DNA of 64,000 nucleotides from Leclercia adecarboxylata (GCA_002360945.1 DERO01000022.1:1-64000); one strand, 5' to 3'. Positions 32,677 through 42,876 are shown, numbered from the stretch's first letter. Notes: generated by a model not told the origin, from the letters alone. Program-made: numbers and translations.

Positions 32677-34863
32677 TTACCGGCGACGCAATAACCGAAG
32701 CGCGTTCGCCGTCACCAGTACCGTCGCCCCGGTATCCGCCAGCACCGCCAGCCACAATCCCGTCATCCCCAGTAACGTGGTCACCAGGAAAATCCCCTTC
32801 AACCCCAGCGCAATGGCGATGTTCTGTCGGATATTGGCGCGGGTGGCGCGGGCCAGACTTATCATCTGCGCCAGCCCGGTCAGGCGGTTGTGGGTAAGCG
32901 CCGCGTCGGCGGTCTCCAGCGCCACGTCGGTGCCGCTGCCCATCGCAATGCCTATCGTGGCCGCCTTCATCGCCGGGGCGTCGTTAATTCCATCCCCGAC
33001 CATCGCCAGCGGTATGTCCGCATTCAGGGCCGTCACCGCCTGCACTTTATCGGCAGGCAGCAACCCGGCGCGGAAATCGAGGTCCAGTTCGCCGGCAATG
33101 GCCGCGGCGGCGCGTGGGTTATCGCCGGTCAGGATCACGCCGTTGACGCCGAGCTGATGCAAAGCCTGCACGGCCTCTTTCGCATCCTCCCGCAGGGTAT
33201 CCCGCAGCGTGACCAGACCTTTTGCCACGCCGTCCTGAACCACCATCACCACCGTCTGCCCGGCCTGCTCCAGGGTAGCGATGTGCGCCGCCAGGTGCGG
33301 GGCAGGGAATTTATCTGCGGCACAAATTAGCACCTTGCTGCCCGCGACCTCGGCTTCAATGCCCGAGCCCATCAGTGCGCGCTGGGCGGTCGCCGGCGGC
33401 ACAGTCAGTTCGAGAGCCTGCGCTTCCCGCACTATCGCCTGTGCCAGGGGGTGGGTGGAGCCTTGCTCCACCGCGGCGGCCAGCGCCAGCAGATCCTGCT
33501 CGCTGATTTCCTGCGGATAAATGCCCGTCACCTGCGGCTTACCGACCGTCAGGGTGCCGGTCTTGTCGAACGCCACCTGCTGCACCTGCGCCAGTTGCTC
33601 CAGCGCGGCACCGCCCTTAATCAGCGCACCACGGCGTGCGGCCGCCGCCAGCCCGGAGGTAATGGCCGCCGGGGTGGAGATCACCAGCGCGCACGGACAG
33701 CCAATCAGCAGCAGAGTCAGCCCTTTGTAGATCCAGCCTTCCCAGGCGGCGCTGAACAGCAGCGGCGGCACCACGGCGACCAGCAGGGCAATCAGCATAA
33801 TCACCGGCGTGTAGATGCGGCTGAAGCGGTCGATAAAACGCTCCACCGGGGCGCGGCGCTCCTCCGCCTCTTCGATCAGCTTGAGGATGCGGTCGATGGC
33901 GCTGTCGCCCGGTTCGGACAGGACCTTCAGCTGCACCAGACGATCGACGCTGGTGGCCCCCGCCGGGACTTTTTCTCCCGCCGCGCGATCAACTGGGATG
34001 GATTCGCCGGTCAGGGCGCTTTCGTCAAAGCTGGCTGCGGGGGTGAGCAGCGCTCCGTCGGCAGCCAGACGGCCTCCGGCGGACACTTCAATCACATCCC
34101 CCGGACGCAGCGCGGCGATGGGCACGGTTTTACGCTCGCCATTAATCACCTGCGTAGCCGTTTCCGGCTTCAGCGCCATCAACGCGCTGACCCCTTTCCG
34201 TGCCCGGCTGGCGGCCCAGCCTTCGAGCCGCTCGCCAATCAGAAACAGCAGCAGCACCATCGCCGCTTCCGCCGTGGCACCGATAAACAACGCCCCGATA
34301 GCGGCCACGCTCATCAGCGTTTCAATGGCGAACCAGCTGCCGCTTTTCATCAGGCGCAGCGCCTGGCGGGCCACCGGCCAGAGTCCGACCAGGGTGGTGG
34401 CGATAAAGGCGAGATTCCCGAACTGAGGGTTGAACTGCGTGAGGATCCAGCTTATGCCCATCAGCAGAACAAGCGTGATGAGCGGCAGGTTATCGTGCAG
34501 CACCGAGTTTTTTTCGGCGGGGGCATTTTCGTTGCGTAGCGTATAACCCGCATTGATCACCGCCGCTTCGACCTGGGCGCTGACGTTGCTGCCCGCATCG
34601 ACCAGCAGTTTTTCGGTGGCAAACAGAACCTGGACATGGTTGACGCCCGCGACCTGGCGGACGGCGGTTTCCACCTTGCGGGCGCAGGCGGCACAGTCCA
34701 TGCCGTTGACCACCCAGCTGTAACGCTGACCCTGGACGGGAGCCAAGGCTTCGGCCTGCACAGAACCGTGATCTGCAGCGCAGCAGGACTCTTTAGCGGG
34801 AAGGGGGGCGAGCTTAAGTGCCGAAAACTGCGGCACTTTTTTAGGTGTTTCTGGAGTCGACAT
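32677..34863 (-). CDS. zntA: Zn(II)/Cd(II)/Pb(II)-exporting P-type ATPase ZntA
   Basis: Inner-membrane P1B-type ATPase of about 728 aa that exports Zn2+, Cd2+ and Pb2+. A Cys-rich N-terminal tail (ESCCAAD) is followed by a heavy-metal domain with GMDCAAC (near residues 55-61), the membrane CPC motif GCPCALV, the phosphorylation site DKTGTLT, and the hinge GDGINDAPA. I chose the ATG at 34863 (MSTPETPKK) because GGAGAG precedes it and the E. coli start agrees; the longer frame would run through the promoter. The gene is controlled by ZntR. Confidence 0.96.
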   Translation of the reverse strand: MSTPETPKKVPQFSALKLAPLPAKESCCAADHGSVQAEALAPVQGQRYSWVVNGMDCAACARKVETAVRQVAGVNHVQVLFATEKLLVDAGSNVSAQVEAAVINAGYTLRNENAPAEKNSVLHDNLPLITLVLLMGISWILTQFNPQFGNLAFIATTLVGLWPVARQALRLMKSGSWFAIETLMSVAAIGALFIGATAEAAMVLLLFLIGERLEGWAASRARKGVSALMALKPETATQVINGERKTVPIAALRPGDVIEVSAGGRLAADGALLTPAASFDESALTGESIPVDRAAGEKVPAGATSVDRLVQLKVLSEPGDSAIDRILKLIEEAEERRAPVERFIDRFSRIYTPVIMLIALLVAVVPPLLFSAAWEGWIYKGLTLLLIGCPCALVISTPAAITSGLAAAARRGALIKGGAALEQLAQVQQVAFDKTGTLTVGKPQVTGIYPQEISEQDLLALAAAVEQGSTHPLAQAIVREAQALELTVPPATAQRALMGSGIEAEVAGSKVLICAADKFPAPHLAAHIATLEQAGQTVVMVVQDGVAKGLVTLRDTLREDAKEAVQALHQLGVNGVILTGDNPRAAAAIAGELDLDFRAGLLPADKVQAVTALNADIPLAMVGDGINDAPAMKAATIGIAMGSGTDVALETADAALTHNRLTGLAQMISLARATRANIRQNIAIALGLKGIFLVTTLLGMTGLWLAVLADTGATVLVTANALRLLRRR

Positions 34864-34900
34864 GGCACTCTCCGGCAATGATAATTTTCTCATTAACCGC

Positions 34901-34932
34901 AGTATGCACTCTGGAGTCGACTCCAGAGTCAA
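34901..34932 (-). promoter_or_regulatory. zntA promoter with ZntR operator
   Basis: Minus strand: -35 TTGACT (34932-34927) and -10 CATACT (34906-34901), separated by 20 bp. The spacer holds the 22-bp perfect palindrome ACTCTGGAGTCGACTCCAGAGT (34908-34929). This over-long spacer and palindrome are the hallmark of MerR-family activation by ZntR on Zn2+. The -35 lies only 7 bp past the yhhN stop. Confidence 0.93.
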
Positions 34933-34939
34933 GTGCTAT

Positions 34940-35566
34940 TTAAATATACAGCGAACGCACAATCAGGAAGTGGCCGGCGAAGTAGCAGGCCGCGGCAATG
35001 GCGTTATCGGCACGGAAACGGCGACGATAGTGGCTACCCAGCCAGACGATATTCCCCAGCAGCAGGAGCGTGGCGCCGATAAAGGCAGACAGGGCCGGTG
35101 CCGTCGGACGGAAGAACCACAGCTCGCCCGCCAGCCAGACCATCACCAGCGTCATGGCGATAAAGGTACACACCGCCCAGCGCAGCTCTTCCAGACGCGA
35201 CCAGATCACCGCGATCAGCAGCGCGCCAATCACCAGCAGCGCCAGCGGCAGCGGCCAGAAGAACGACAGCGTCATCTGGCTGGCGAAATAGATGGTGTAG
35301 AGCAGATGCGATAAGAAGAACGCCCCCACGGCATACAGCAGACGCTGGCGCGGCAGCAGGGTCAGGGCATCACCGGCCAGCGACGCGCAGAGCCCGGCGA
35401 GCACCAGATAGCTGATGGCGTTAAACATCGGCGCCTGCCAGGCCAGCAACAGGAGCAGCAACAAGGTGACGGGTTTAAACAGCCAGCGCTGCCAGGCAGG
35501 GCCGCGGTAGGACGCATCGACATACAGCCATGCGGAGAAACAGACAGCGATAAATGACCAAAGCAT
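34940..35566 (-). CDS. yhhN: YhhN, lysoplasmalogenase-family membrane protein
   Basis: Inner-membrane protein of 208 aa with about eight hydrophobic helices, of the YhhN/TMEM86 family, whose animal members hydrolyse the vinyl ether bond of lysoplasmalogen. The bacterial role is not clear. Conserved Asp residues lie in YVDAS near the start and GDALTLLP (about residue 65). It stands directly upstream of zntA on the same strand, and the zntA promoter starts right behind its stop. Confidence 0.9.
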   Translation of the reverse strand: MLWSFIAVCFSAWLYVDASYRGPAWQRWLFKPVTLLLLLLLAWQAPMFNAISYLVLAGLCASLAGDALTLLPRQRLLYAVGAFFLSHLLYTIYFASQMTLSFFWPLPLALLVIGALLIAVIWSRLEELRWAVCTFIAMTLVMVWLAGELWFFRPTAPALSAFIGATLLLLGNIVWLGSHYRRRFRADNAIAAACYFAGHFLIVRSLYI

Positions 35567-35693
35567 ATTAAGTCCCTGTATCTGTTATTGTTGAATAAAC
35601 AGTTTCACTTCAGTGTAGTGGTGCAGACGGGCCAATAGCAATGCACAGCGTGGCACGCTATCCTGATTTCAGCCTGGTCTTAAGGATTGTCTA

Positions 35694-36053
35694 ATGAGCA
35701 AGATCCCGCTTTTTTTTATTATCGTGCTGGCAATTATCGTCATTGCCGCCTCGTTTCGCTTCGTGCAGCAGCGGCGGGAAAAGGCGGATAACGACGCCGC
35801 CCCGCTGCAGCAAAAGCGGGTGGTGGTGAGCAACAAGCGGGAAAAAGCGCTCAACGATCGTCGGTCGCGACAGCAGCAGGTCACGCCTGCCGGCACCAGC
35901 ATGCGCTATGAAGCGAGCTTTAAGCCGGAGAGCGGCGGTCTGGAGATGACCTTTCGCCTCGACGAGAAGCAGTACCATCAGCTGACGGTGGGGGATAAAG
36001 GGACGTTGAGTTATAAGGGCTCGCGGTTTGAGGGGTTCAGTCCGGCGCCGTGA
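35694..36053 (+). CDS. yhhM: YhhM, DUF2500 family protein
   Basis: Protein of 119 aa with one N-terminal membrane helix (residues 4-22) followed by a charged linker and a small soluble domain (about 60-117), matching DUF2500. No function is known. It is divergent from yhhN and convergent with yhhL; the order matches E. coli. Confidence 0.9.
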   Translation: MSKIPLFFIIVLAIIVIAASFRFVQQRREKADNDAAPLQQKRVVVSNKREKALNDRRSRQQQVTPAGTSMRYEASFKPESGGLEMTFRLDEKQYHQLTVGDKGTLSYKGSRFEGFSPAP

Positions 36054-36057
36054 TTTT

Positions 36058-36147
36058 CCCCTCACCCCAGCCCTCTCCCAAGGGGAGAGGGAGCTCGAAC
36101 GGTCCCCTCTCCCTGTGGGAGAGGGTTAGGGTGAGGGCATCAGACGG
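36058..36147. repeat. Two inverted copies of the dispersed hairpin repeat between yhhM and yhhL
   Basis: CCTCACCCCAGCCCTCTCCCaaGGGGAGAGGG in one orientation and CCCTCTCCCtgtGGGAGAGGGTTAGGGTGAGGGCATCAGACGGC in the other. They fill the whole gap between the convergent yhhM and yhhL stops. Confidence 0.8.
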
Positions 36148-36148
36148 C

Positions 36149-36430
36149 TTATTTCTTCGCCTGCGCCTTAAACTTATTCATCCACACCAGCAGCTCAAAC
36201 ACGCCAAAAATAAACACCCGCAACTGCTGCCAGCCGGTCATTTTCGGGCCATCTTTCGGCATACCGTTTTTCAGCATCACCATCTGCAGGGCATGCATAA
36301 ATGAGGTGAAGATCAGCGCCACGTTGACGAAGATATTCATCGGACGCGGGAAGGGGTGGACGAGGTTGAGCAGTAAAAAGGCCCAGACCCCAATCATCAG
36401 CAAACGACCCAAATTAATCAGTACCGGCAT
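36149..36430 (-). CDS. yhhL: YhhL, DUF1145 membrane protein
   Basis: Small inner-membrane protein of 93 aa with two to three hydrophobic helices, containing NLVHPFPRPMN after the first helix and a Lys-rich tail. It is the DUF1145 family, without known function. Its 5' end overlaps the rsmD 3' end by 17 bp, so it is translationally linked to rsmD as in E. coli. Confidence 0.9.
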   Translation of the reverse strand: MPVLINLGRLLMIGVWAFLLLNLVHPFPRPMNIFVNVALIFTSFMHALQMVMLKNGMPKDGPKMTGWQQLRVFIFGVFELLVWMNKFKAQAKK

Positions 36431-37016
36431 CAGTCTCTCCTTGTGATTGACGGTGATAAAGACGATAGGCGACCTGTCCGGCCACTTTTTCCCGGTGCAG
36501 ATCCCAGTGGGCGGGCACCGGCGGTAAACCGTTCTCTACCTCACTCTCGACGTAGATTAGCGCATCATCCGCCAGCCAGCCGTTGTTTTCCAGCAGCGTC
36601 AGCGTCTCTTCCAGCAGCCCTTTGCGGAACGGCGGATCGACAAACACCACGTCGTGCGGCTTACCCGCCTGGGCCAGGAAGGTGAGGGTATTGGTATTCT
36701 CCACTTTGGCGTGCGCGGCTTTCAGGGTCACCAGGTTTTGCTGCAACTGCTGGGCGACGCTGCGATCCATCTCCAGCAGCGTGGCGCTGGCGGCGTAGCG
36801 CGACAGAGCTTCGAGGCCCAGCGCACCGCTTCCGGCGAAGCAGTCCAGGCAGCGGGCATCTACCATTGAAGGGGCCAGCCAGTTAAACAGCGTCTCGCGA
36901 ACGCGGTCGGTGGTCGGGCGCAGGCCCGGGCTATCCGGCACCGGCAGTTTACGGCCTCGCCACTGGCCGCCGATAATGCGTATCTGGCCCATGGCGGCAC
37001 GGTTGGGTTTCTTCAT
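36414..37016 (-). CDS. rsmD: 16S rRNA (guanine966-N2)-methyltransferase RsmD
   Basis: SAM-dependent enzyme of 200 aa that methylates G966 of 16S rRNA in the 30S subunit. The SAM motif is CFAGSGALGLEAL (near residues 57-69) and the catalytic motif FVDPPF (near 128-133). The start is the ATG at 37016 (MKKPN, as in E. coli). It is divergent from ftsY with about 136 bp between them that must hold both promoters. Confidence 0.95.
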   Translation of the reverse strand: MKKPNRAAMGQIRIIGGQWRGRKLPVPDSPGLRPTTDRVRETLFNWLAPSMVDARCLDCFAGSGALGLEALSRYAASATLLEMDRSVAQQLQQNLVTLKAAHAKVENTNTLTFLAQAGKPHDVVFVDPPFRKGLLEETLTLLENNGWLADDALIYVESEVENGLPPVPAHWDLHREKVAGQVAYRLYHRQSQGETDAGTD

Positions 37017-37152
37017 ATCTTTGCTCGGGTACACCGACGGCCTGCGCTTGCAGGCGGTGATGTGCGTTAAGTTAAGTGATAAACTATTTCATCATTTTTT
37101 TAGCTTCCATGTATATAGCGCCAGTAATTAACCGCGAGGGGTGTAGTCGCAG

Positions 37153-38640
37153 ATGGCAAAAGAGAAAAAACGTGGCTTCTTTTCCTGGCTGGGCTTTGGT
37201 CAAAAAGAGCAGGAAACCGAGCAGCAGAACGAAGAACAACAGATCGCCGAACAGCCTGCCGTTGTTGAACAGCCGCAGCCTGAAACCCCTGTTGAGACCG
37301 TCGCTGACATAGAAGCAGAAGCGCGCACCCACAGCCAGCAAGAGACAGAAGCCTTCGCTGAAGAGGTGGTTGAGGTCACTGAGCAGGTTCAGGAGAGCGA
37401 AAAACCGCAGCCGGTTGAGCCAGAGCCTGTACCGGTAGCCGTTGAGCCGGAACCGGTGGTCGTGGAAGAGATTGTCGAGCCAGTCGCTGAGGTTGAACAC
37501 GAAGAGTTACCGCTGCCGGAAGAGATCCTCGACGAAATTGAAGAGGCGATCCCGGAAGAGTACCTGCCAGAGACCGACGTTGAAGAACCGATCAGCGATG
37601 AAGAGCTCGAAGCGCAGGCGCTGGCGGCCTCGGCGGCGGAAGAGGCGGTTATCGTCGTCCCGGTCGCCGAAGAGGAAGAGCCGGTTGAAGAGATTGCCCA
37701 GGAGCAGGAAAAACCGACCAAAGAAGGTTTCTTCGCGCGCCTGAAACGCAGCCTGATCAAAACCAAAGAGAACCTCGGTTCCGGATTTATCAGTCTGTTC
37801 CGCGGTAAGAAAATCGACGATGATCTCTTTGAAGAGCTGGAAGAACAGCTCCTGATTGCCGACGTTGGCGTAGAAACCACCCGCAAAATCATCAACAGTC
37901 TGACGGAGAGCGCCAGCCGTAAACAGCTACGTGACGCCGAGGCACTGTACGGCTTGCTGAAAGAAGAGATGGGTGAAATCCTCGCAAAAGTTGACGAACC
38001 GCTTAATATTGAAGGCAAAATGCCCTTTGTTATTCTGATGGTCGGCGTTAACGGCGTGGGTAAAACCACCACCATCGGCAAGCTGGCGCGTCAGTTCGAA
38101 CAGCAGGGCAAATCGGTGATGCTGGCTGCGGGTGATACCTTCCGTGCCGCCGCCGTTGAGCAGCTGCAGGTCTGGGGCCAGCGCAACAACATTCCGGTGA
38201 TTGCTCAGCATACCGGGGCGGATTCCGCCTCCGTGATCTTTGACGCCATTCAGGCGGCCAAAGCGCGTAACGTGGATGTGCTGATTGCCGATACCGCAGG
38301 GCGTCTGCAGAACAAATCGCACCTGATGGAAGAGCTGAAGAAAATCGTCCGCGTAATGAAAAAGCTGGACGAAGATGCACCGCATGAAATTATGCTGACT
38401 ATTGATGCCAGCACCGGGCAGAATGCCATCAGTCAGGCGAAGCTGTTCCATGAAGCGGTAGGACTGACCGGGATCACGCTGACCAAGCTGGATGGCACCG
38501 CGAAAGGCGGGGTGATCTTCTCGGTCGCCGATCAGTTCGGGATCCCTATCCGCTACATCGGTGTTGGCGAACGTATCGAAGATTTACGTCCGTTTAAATC
38601 GGGCGACTTTATTGAGGCACTTTTTGCCCGAGAGGATTAA
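37153..38640 (+). CDS. ftsY: Signal recognition particle receptor FtsY
   Basis: SRP receptor GTPase of 495 aa that docks ribosome-nascent chains at the inner membrane. Residues 1-195 are the acidic A domain rich in Glu, Pro and Val; the N domain follows (EGFFARLKRSLIKTKENLGSG near 196) and then the G domain with GVNGVGKTTTIGKLA (near 297), DTAGR (near 380) and TKLDGTAKGG (near 445). The start motif MAKEKKRGFFSWLGFG is the membrane-binding amphipathic region. First gene of ftsYEX, 2 bp before ftsE. Confidence 0.97.
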   Translation: MAKEKKRGFFSWLGFGQKEQETEQQNEEQQIAEQPAVVEQPQPETPVETVADIEAEARTHSQQETEAFAEEVVEVTEQVQESEKPQPVEPEPVPVAVEPEPVVVEEIVEPVAEVEHEELPLPEEILDEIEEAIPEEYLPETDVEEPISDEELEAQALAASAAEEAVIVVPVAEEEEPVEEIAQEQEKPTKEGFFARLKRSLIKTKENLGSGFISLFRGKKIDDDLFEELEEQLLIADVGVETTRKIINSLTESASRKQLRDAEALYGLLKEEMGEILAKVDEPLNIEGKMPFVILMVGVNGVGKTTTIGKLARQFEQQGKSVMLAAGDTFRAAAVEQLQVWGQRNNIPVIAQHTGADSASVIFDAIQAAKARNVDVLIADTAGRLQNKSHLMEELKKIVRVMKKLDEDAPHEIMLTIDASTGQNAISQAKLFHEAVGLTGITLTKLDGTAKGGVIFSVADQFGIPIRYIGVGERIEDLRPFKSGDFIEALFARED

Positions 38641-38642
38641 CA

Positions 38643-39308
38643 ATGATTCGCTTTGAACACGTCAGCAAGGCCTATCTCGGTGGGAGACAAGCGCTGCAGG
38701 GGATTAACTTCCACCTGCAGCCGGGCGAGATGGCATTTCTGACCGGCCACTCCGGCGCAGGGAAAAGTACTCTGCTCAAGCTTATCTGTGGGATCGAACG
38801 GCCCAGCGCCGGGAAAATCTGGTTTAGCGGCCACGACATCAGCCGTCTGAAAAACCGTGAAGTGCCATTTCTGCGTCGGCAGATCGGCATGATTTTCCAG
38901 GATCACCATCTGCTGATGGACCGCACGGTATTCGACAACGTGGCGATCCCGCTGATTATCGCGGGTGCCAGCGGGGATGACATTCGTCGTCGCGTGTCGG
39001 CGGCGCTGGATAAGGTCGGGCTGCTGGACAAAGCGAAGAACTTCCCGATCCAGCTCTCCGGCGGTGAACAGCAGCGCGTGGGCATTGCCCGCGCGGTGGT
39101 AAACAAACCGGCGGTGCTGCTGGCGGATGAACCTACCGGTAACCTGGACGACGCCCTTTCCGAAGGGATCCTGCGTCTGTTTGAGGAGTTTAACCGCGTT
39201 GGGGTGACAGTACTGATGGCGACGCACGACATGGGGCTTATCTCCCGTCGGTCGTACCGCATGCTGACGCTGAGCGACGGTCATTTGCACGGAGGCCTCG
39301 GTGAATAA
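38643..39308 (+). CDS. ftsE: Cell division ATP-binding protein FtsE
   Basis: ABC-type ATPase of 221 aa that with FtsX controls peptidoglycan hydrolysis at the septum through EnvC. Walker [10 protein letters not shown] (near residues 36-44), signature LSGGEQQRV, Walker [14 protein letters not shown]. It overlaps ftsX by 8 bp and lies 2 bp after ftsY, so the three are one operon. Confidence 0.97.
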   Translation: MIRFEHVSKAYLGGRQALQGINFHLQPGEMAFLTGHSGAGKSTLLKLICGIERPSAGKIWFSGHDISRLKNREVPFLRRQIGMIFQDHHLLMDRTVFDNVAIPLIIAGASGDDIRRRVSAALDKVGLLDKAKNFPIQLSGGEQQRVGIARAVVNKPAVLLADEPTGNLDDALSEGILRLFEEFNRVGVTVLMATHDMGLISRRSYRMLTLSDGHLHGGLGE

Positions 39309-40359
39309 GCGTGATGCAATAAACCAGATGCGGCAGTTTGGCAGCAAGCTCGACCGTTTTCGTAAATCGGCGGGCGGCCCGGGTGACGGCAACCGCAATG
39401 CGCCGAAGCGCAGCAAAGCCGCGCCAAAACCCAACTCGCGCAAAACCAACGTGTTTAACGAGCAGGTGCGGTACGCCTTCCAGGGCGCTTTGCAGGATCT
39501 GAAAAGCAAACCGCTGGCCACCTTCCTGACAGTGATGGTGATTGCTATCTCCCTGACCCTGCCCAGCGTCTGCTACATGGTCTACAAAAACGTTAACCAG
39601 GCGGCGTCGCAGTACTATCCGTCCCCGCAGATCACCGTCTATCTCGACAAAGCGCTCGACGATAACGCGGCTGCGCAGGTGGTGGGGCAACTGCAGGCGG
39701 AGCAGGGCGTTGAGAAGGTCAACTACCTGTCGCGGGATGAGGCGTTAGGCGAGTTCCGTAACTGGTCCGGCTTTGGCGGCGCGCTGGATATGCTCGAGGA
39801 GAACCCCCTGCCCGCAGTGGCGGTGGTGATCCCGAAACTGGATTTCCAGGGCACCGAGTCGCTGAACACCCTGCGCGATCGCGTCTCCCGCATTAACGGC
39901 ATCGATGAAGTGCGGATGGACGACAGCTGGTTTGCCCGTCTGACGGCGCTGACCGGCCTGGTCGGGCGCGTGGCGGCGATGATCGGCGTGCTGATGGTGG
40001 CGGCGGTGTTCCTCGTTATCGGCAACAGCGTGCGTCTGAGCATCTTCGCTCGTCGCGACACCATTAACGTCCAGAAGCTGATCGGCGCAACCGACGGTTT
40101 TATCCTGCGTCCGTTCCTGTATGGCGGCGCACTGCTCGGTTTTTCCGGTGCATTTCTTTCACTGATTTTGTCAGAAATTTTGGTGATGCGTCTCTCCGCA
40201 GCGGTTACCGACGTGGCGCAGGTATTTGGAACTAAGTTTAATATCAGTGGTTTAGCCTTCGATGAGTGTCTGTTACTGCTGCTGGTGTGCTCGATGATCG
40301 GCTGGATCGCAGCGTGGTTAGCGACTGTGCAACATTTACGTCACTTTACCCCTGACTAA
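39301..40359 (+). CDS. ftsX: Cell division membrane protein FtsX
   Basis: Inner-membrane partner of FtsE, 352 aa. A basic cytoplasmic N-terminus (about 1-70) is followed by the first helix (near 76-97), a periplasmic domain that recruits EnvC (about 98-220), and three more helices (near 223-245, 270-295, 325-343), the type VII ABC layout. The end is followed by the rpoH promoter region. Confidence 0.96.
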   Translation: MNKRDAINQMRQFGSKLDRFRKSAGGPGDGNRNAPKRSKAAPKPNSRKTNVFNEQVRYAFQGALQDLKSKPLATFLTVMVIAISLTLPSVCYMVYKNVNQAASQYYPSPQITVYLDKALDDNAAAQVVGQLQAEQGVEKVNYLSRDEALGEFRNWSGFGGALDMLEENPLPAVAVVIPKLDFQGTESLNTLRDRVSRINGIDEVRMDDSWFARLTALTGLVGRVAAMIGVLMVAAVFLVIGNSVRLSIFARRDTINVQKLIGATDGFILRPFLYGGALLGFSGAFLSLILSEILVMRLSAAVTDVAQVFGTKFNISGLAFDECLLLLLVCSMIGWIAAWLATVQHLRHFTPD

Positions 40360-40411
40360 AAAATCTCTGGTATAATCTTTCCCTGCATTGAGAATCACCG
40401 TGCAGGGAAAG
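40345..40411 (+). promoter_or_regulatory. Upstream rpoH promoter (P1-like) and hairpin
   Basis: TATAAT at 40371-40376 with a weak TTTACC at 40345-40350. A perfect 11-bp stem CTTTCCCTGCA/TGCAGGGAAAG (40377-40411) begins right after the -10. The hairpin lacks a T tract, so it is not a classical terminator for ftsX; it may shape the 5' end of the long rpoH mRNA. Confidence 0.5.
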
Positions 40412-40469
40412 AGTCCCCTGTTGTCTCTTACCCCGCATAATCATCCCCATGTCACATTTTGTGCGTAAT

Positions 40470-40515
40470 TTATTCACAGTTTCACTCGGAACTTGTGGAT
40501 AAAATCACTGTCTGA
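40470..40515 (+). promoter_or_regulatory. rpoH sigma-E promoter (P3) flanked by DnaA boxes
   Basis: GGAACTT (40488-40494), 16-bp spacer, TCTGA (40511-40515): a close match to the sigma-E consensus and to E. coli rpoH P3. DnaA-box-like TTATTCACA (40470-40478) and the consensus TTATCCACA on the opposite strand (40494-40502) bracket it, as in E. coli, where DnaA represses rpoH. Confidence 0.88.
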
Positions 40516-40614
40516 TAAAAGAGTGAATGATATTCTCGTTGCTCATTAATTCTGGCATGTTCGTTGCCTGACGGGGACAAACCGCCGCCAGAAAGAATCG
40601 ATTGAGAGGAATGA

Positions 40615-41472
40615 ATGACCAAAGAAATGCAAACTTTAGCTTTAGCCCCTGTTGGTAACCTGGAATCTTACATCCGGGCTGCGAACACCTGGCCGATGTT
40701 GACGGCCGAGGAAGAAAAGGAGCTTGCTGAAAAGCTGCATTACCAGGGCGATCTGGAAGCAGCTAAGACGCTGATCCTGTCTCACCTGCGCTTTGTTGTT
40801 CACGTTGCTCGTAACTACGCGGGCTACGGCCTGCCGCAGGCTGACCTGATCCAGGAAGGCAACATCGGCCTGATGAAGGCGGTGCGTCGCTTCAACCCGG
40901 AAGTGGGTGTGCGTCTGGTCTCCTTCGCCGTGCACTGGATCAAAGCGGAAATCCACGAATACGTGCTGCGTAACTGGCGTATCGTGAAGGTCGCCACCAC
41001 CAAAGCACAGCGTAAGCTGTTCTTTAACCTGCGTAAAACCAAGCAGCGTCTGGGCTGGTTTAACCAGGACGAAGTGGAAATGGTTGCCCGCGAGCTGGGT
41101 GTTTCCAGCAAAGACGTGCGCGAGATGGAATCCCGTATGGCCGCGCAGGACATGACCTTTGATATGTCCTCTGATGATGACGCGTCCGACAGCCAGCCGA
41201 TGGCCCCGGTCCTGTATCTGCAGGATAAATCGTCCAACTTTGCCGACGGCATCGAAGACGACAACTGGGAAGAGCAGGCCGCCAACAAGCTGACCTTCGC
41301 AATGGAAGGCCTCGATGAGCGTAGCCAGGATATTATCCGTGCCCGCTGGCTGGACGAAGATAACAAGTCCACCCTGCAGGAGCTGGCCGACCGCTACGGC
41401 GTCTCCGCTGAACGTGTGCGTCAGCTGGAAAAGAACGCCATGAAAAAACTTCGCGCCGCTATCGAAGCGTAA
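40615..41472 (+). CDS. rpoH: RNA polymerase sigma factor RpoH (sigma-32)
   Basis: Heat-shock sigma factor of 285 aa (284 in E. coli). Region 2 covers about residues 50-125 ([19 protein letters not shown]), the RpoH box QRKLFFNLR (near 132-140) is specific for sigma-32, and region 4 helix-turn-helix lies near 250-280 ([19 protein letters not shown]). The mRNA start region is known in E. coli as an RNA thermometer; I cannot verify the fold here. Level is set by DnaK/DnaJ, FtsH and SRP, so its place beside ftsY is apt. Confidence 0.97.
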   Translation: MTKEMQTLALAPVGNLESYIRAANTWPMLTAEEEKELAEKLHYQGDLEAAKTLILSHLRFVVHVARNYAGYGLPQADLIQEGNIGLMKAVRRFNPEVGVRLVSFAVHWIKAEIHEYVLRNWRIVKVATTKAQRKLFFNLRKTKQRLGWFNQDEVEMVARELGVSSKDVREMESRMAAQDMTFDMSSDDDASDSQPMAPVLYLQDKSSNFADGIEDDNWEEQAANKLTFAMEGLDERSQDIIRARWLDEDNKSTLQELADRYGVSAERVRQLEKNAMKKLRAAIEA

Positions 41473-41491
41473 CTTCCGCGAAGTCCCCGAT

Positions 41492-41527
41492 AACCCTCGA
41501 ATGCAGATTCGGGGGTTTTGTTTTTTT
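41492..41527 (+). terminator. rpoH terminator
   Basis: 11-bp stem AACCCTCGAAT / ATTCGGGGGTT (one G-T pair), 4-nt loop, then TTTTGTTTTTTT. Confidence 0.9.
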
Positions 41528-41662
41528 AACGCCTGCCCAGGCCGAATTCCCTCCTCTCCGCAAACACTTACCGCAGCGTTGTGCGCTGACTCGTTAAAGC
41601 CTCGCTTACCTTATATACATTTCAAAATTGCTATTCCAAATAGATAAAAATGGGGTATGTTT

Positions 41663-41677
41663 TAGCAGAGTATGCTG
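41663..41677. promoter_or_regulatory. Lrp-type site upstream of livJ
   Basis: TAGCAGAGTATGCTG fits the Lrp consensus YAGHAWATTWTDCTR at 13 of 15 positions. The 298-bp gap 41473-41770 is otherwise AT-rich and holds only the rpoH terminator. livJ and livK are Lrp-controlled in E. coli. Confidence 0.55.
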
Positions 41678-41770
41678 AAAAGGCGCGCACGGCAGACGCA
41701 TAATTGAAATAAAGCGCCATAAAACAACATCACAACAAACACAATAACCACCACAATGGGGATTCTCAGG

Positions 41771-42871
41771 ATGAATATGAAGGGTAAAGCCTTACTGGCA
41801 GGATGTATCGCGTTGGCATTCAGCACCATGGCTCAGGCTGATATCAAAGTGGCCGTGGTTGGCGCAATGTCCGGTCCGGTAGCGCAGTACGGCGATCAGG
41901 AATTTACAGGCGCAGAGCAGGCGGTTGCCGACATTAATGCCAAGGGCGGTATCAAGGGCGAAAAGCTGCAGATCGTAAAATATGATGATGCCTGTGACCC
42001 GAAACAAGCGGTTGCGGTAGCGAACAAAGTGGTGAACGACGGTATCAAATACGTTATCGGTCACCTGTGCTCCTCCTCCACGCAGCCTGCGTCTGATATC
42101 TACGAAGACGAAGGCATTCTGATGATCACCCCTGCCGCCACCGCGCCGGAACTGACCTCCCGTGGCTACAAGATGGTGATGCGCACCACCGGTCTGGACT
42201 CTGACCAGGGCCCAACCGCAGCGAAATATATCGTCGATAAAGTGAAGCCGAAGCGTATCGCTATTGTCCATGACAAACAGCAGTACGGTGAAGGCCTGGC
42301 GCGTTCCGTGCAGGACAACCTGAAGAAATCCAACGCTAACGTGGTGTTCTTCGACGGCATCACCGCCGGTGAGAAAGACTTCTCGACAATGGTGGCGCGT
42401 CTGAAGAAAGAGAATATCGATTTCGTCTACTACGGTGGTTATCACCCGGAGATGGGCCAGCTTCTGCGTCAGGCGCGTGCTGCCGGTCTGAAAACCCAGT
42501 TCATGGGCCCGGAAGGGGTAGCAAACGTCTCCCTGTCTAACATCGCCGGTGAATCGGCAGAAGGCCTGCTGGTGACCAAGCCGAAGAACTACGACCAGGT
42601 TCCGGCGAACAAACCTATCGTAGACGCGATCAAGGCGAAGAAACAGGATCCAAGCGGCGCGTTCGTGTGGACTACCTACGCCGCGCTGCAAACCCTGCAG
42701 GCTGGCCTGAATCAGTCTGCTGAACCGGCTGACATCGCCACCTGGCTGAAAGCGAACTCCGTTGAGACCGTGATGGGGCCGCTGTCATGGGATGAGAAGG
42801 GCGATCTGAAGGGCTTCGAGTTCGGCGTGTTTGACTGGCATGCTAACGGTACCGCGACCGACGCTAAGTAA
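41771..42871 (+). CDS. livJ: Leu/Ile/Val-binding protein LivJ (LIV-I)
   Basis: Periplasmic binding protein for branched-chain amino acids, feeding the LivHMGF importer. 366 aa with a signal peptide ([23 protein letters not shown], cleaved near residue 23) and the mature start [16 protein letters not shown]. The disulfide Cys pair lies in DDACDPKQ and GHLCSSS. The start is the ATG at 41771; an ATG 15 bases upstream is in frame but lies in the ribosome-site region (GGGGAT). It is a single gene, separate from livKHMGF, as in E. coli. Confidence 0.96.
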   Translation: MNMKGKALLAGCIALAFSTMAQADIKVAVVGAMSGPVAQYGDQEFTGAEQAVADINAKGGIKGEKLQIVKYDDACDPKQAVAVANKVVNDGIKYVIGHLCSSSTQPASDIYEDEGILMITPAATAPELTSRGYKMVMRTTGLDSDQGPTAAKYIVDKVKPKRIAIVHDKQQYGEGLARSVQDNLKKSNANVVFFDGITAGEKDFSTMVARLKKENIDFVYYGGYHPEMGQLLRQARAAGLKTQFMGPEGVANVSLSNIAGESAEGLLVTKPKNYDQVPANKPIVDAIKAKKQDPSGAFVWTTYAALQTLQAGLNQSAEPADIATWLKANSVETVMGPLSWDEKGDLKGFEFGVFDWHANGTATDAK

Positions 42872-42876
42872 AAGCA

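Noticed and set aside
37389..38081. Long Ser-rich frame antisense to ftsY
   Set aside because: It is the mirror of the Glu/Pro-rich A domain of FtsY; codon pattern supports ftsY only.
40377..40411. Hairpin after ftsX as a classical terminator
   Set aside because: No T tract follows; it lies on the start of the upstream rpoH promoter transcript instead.
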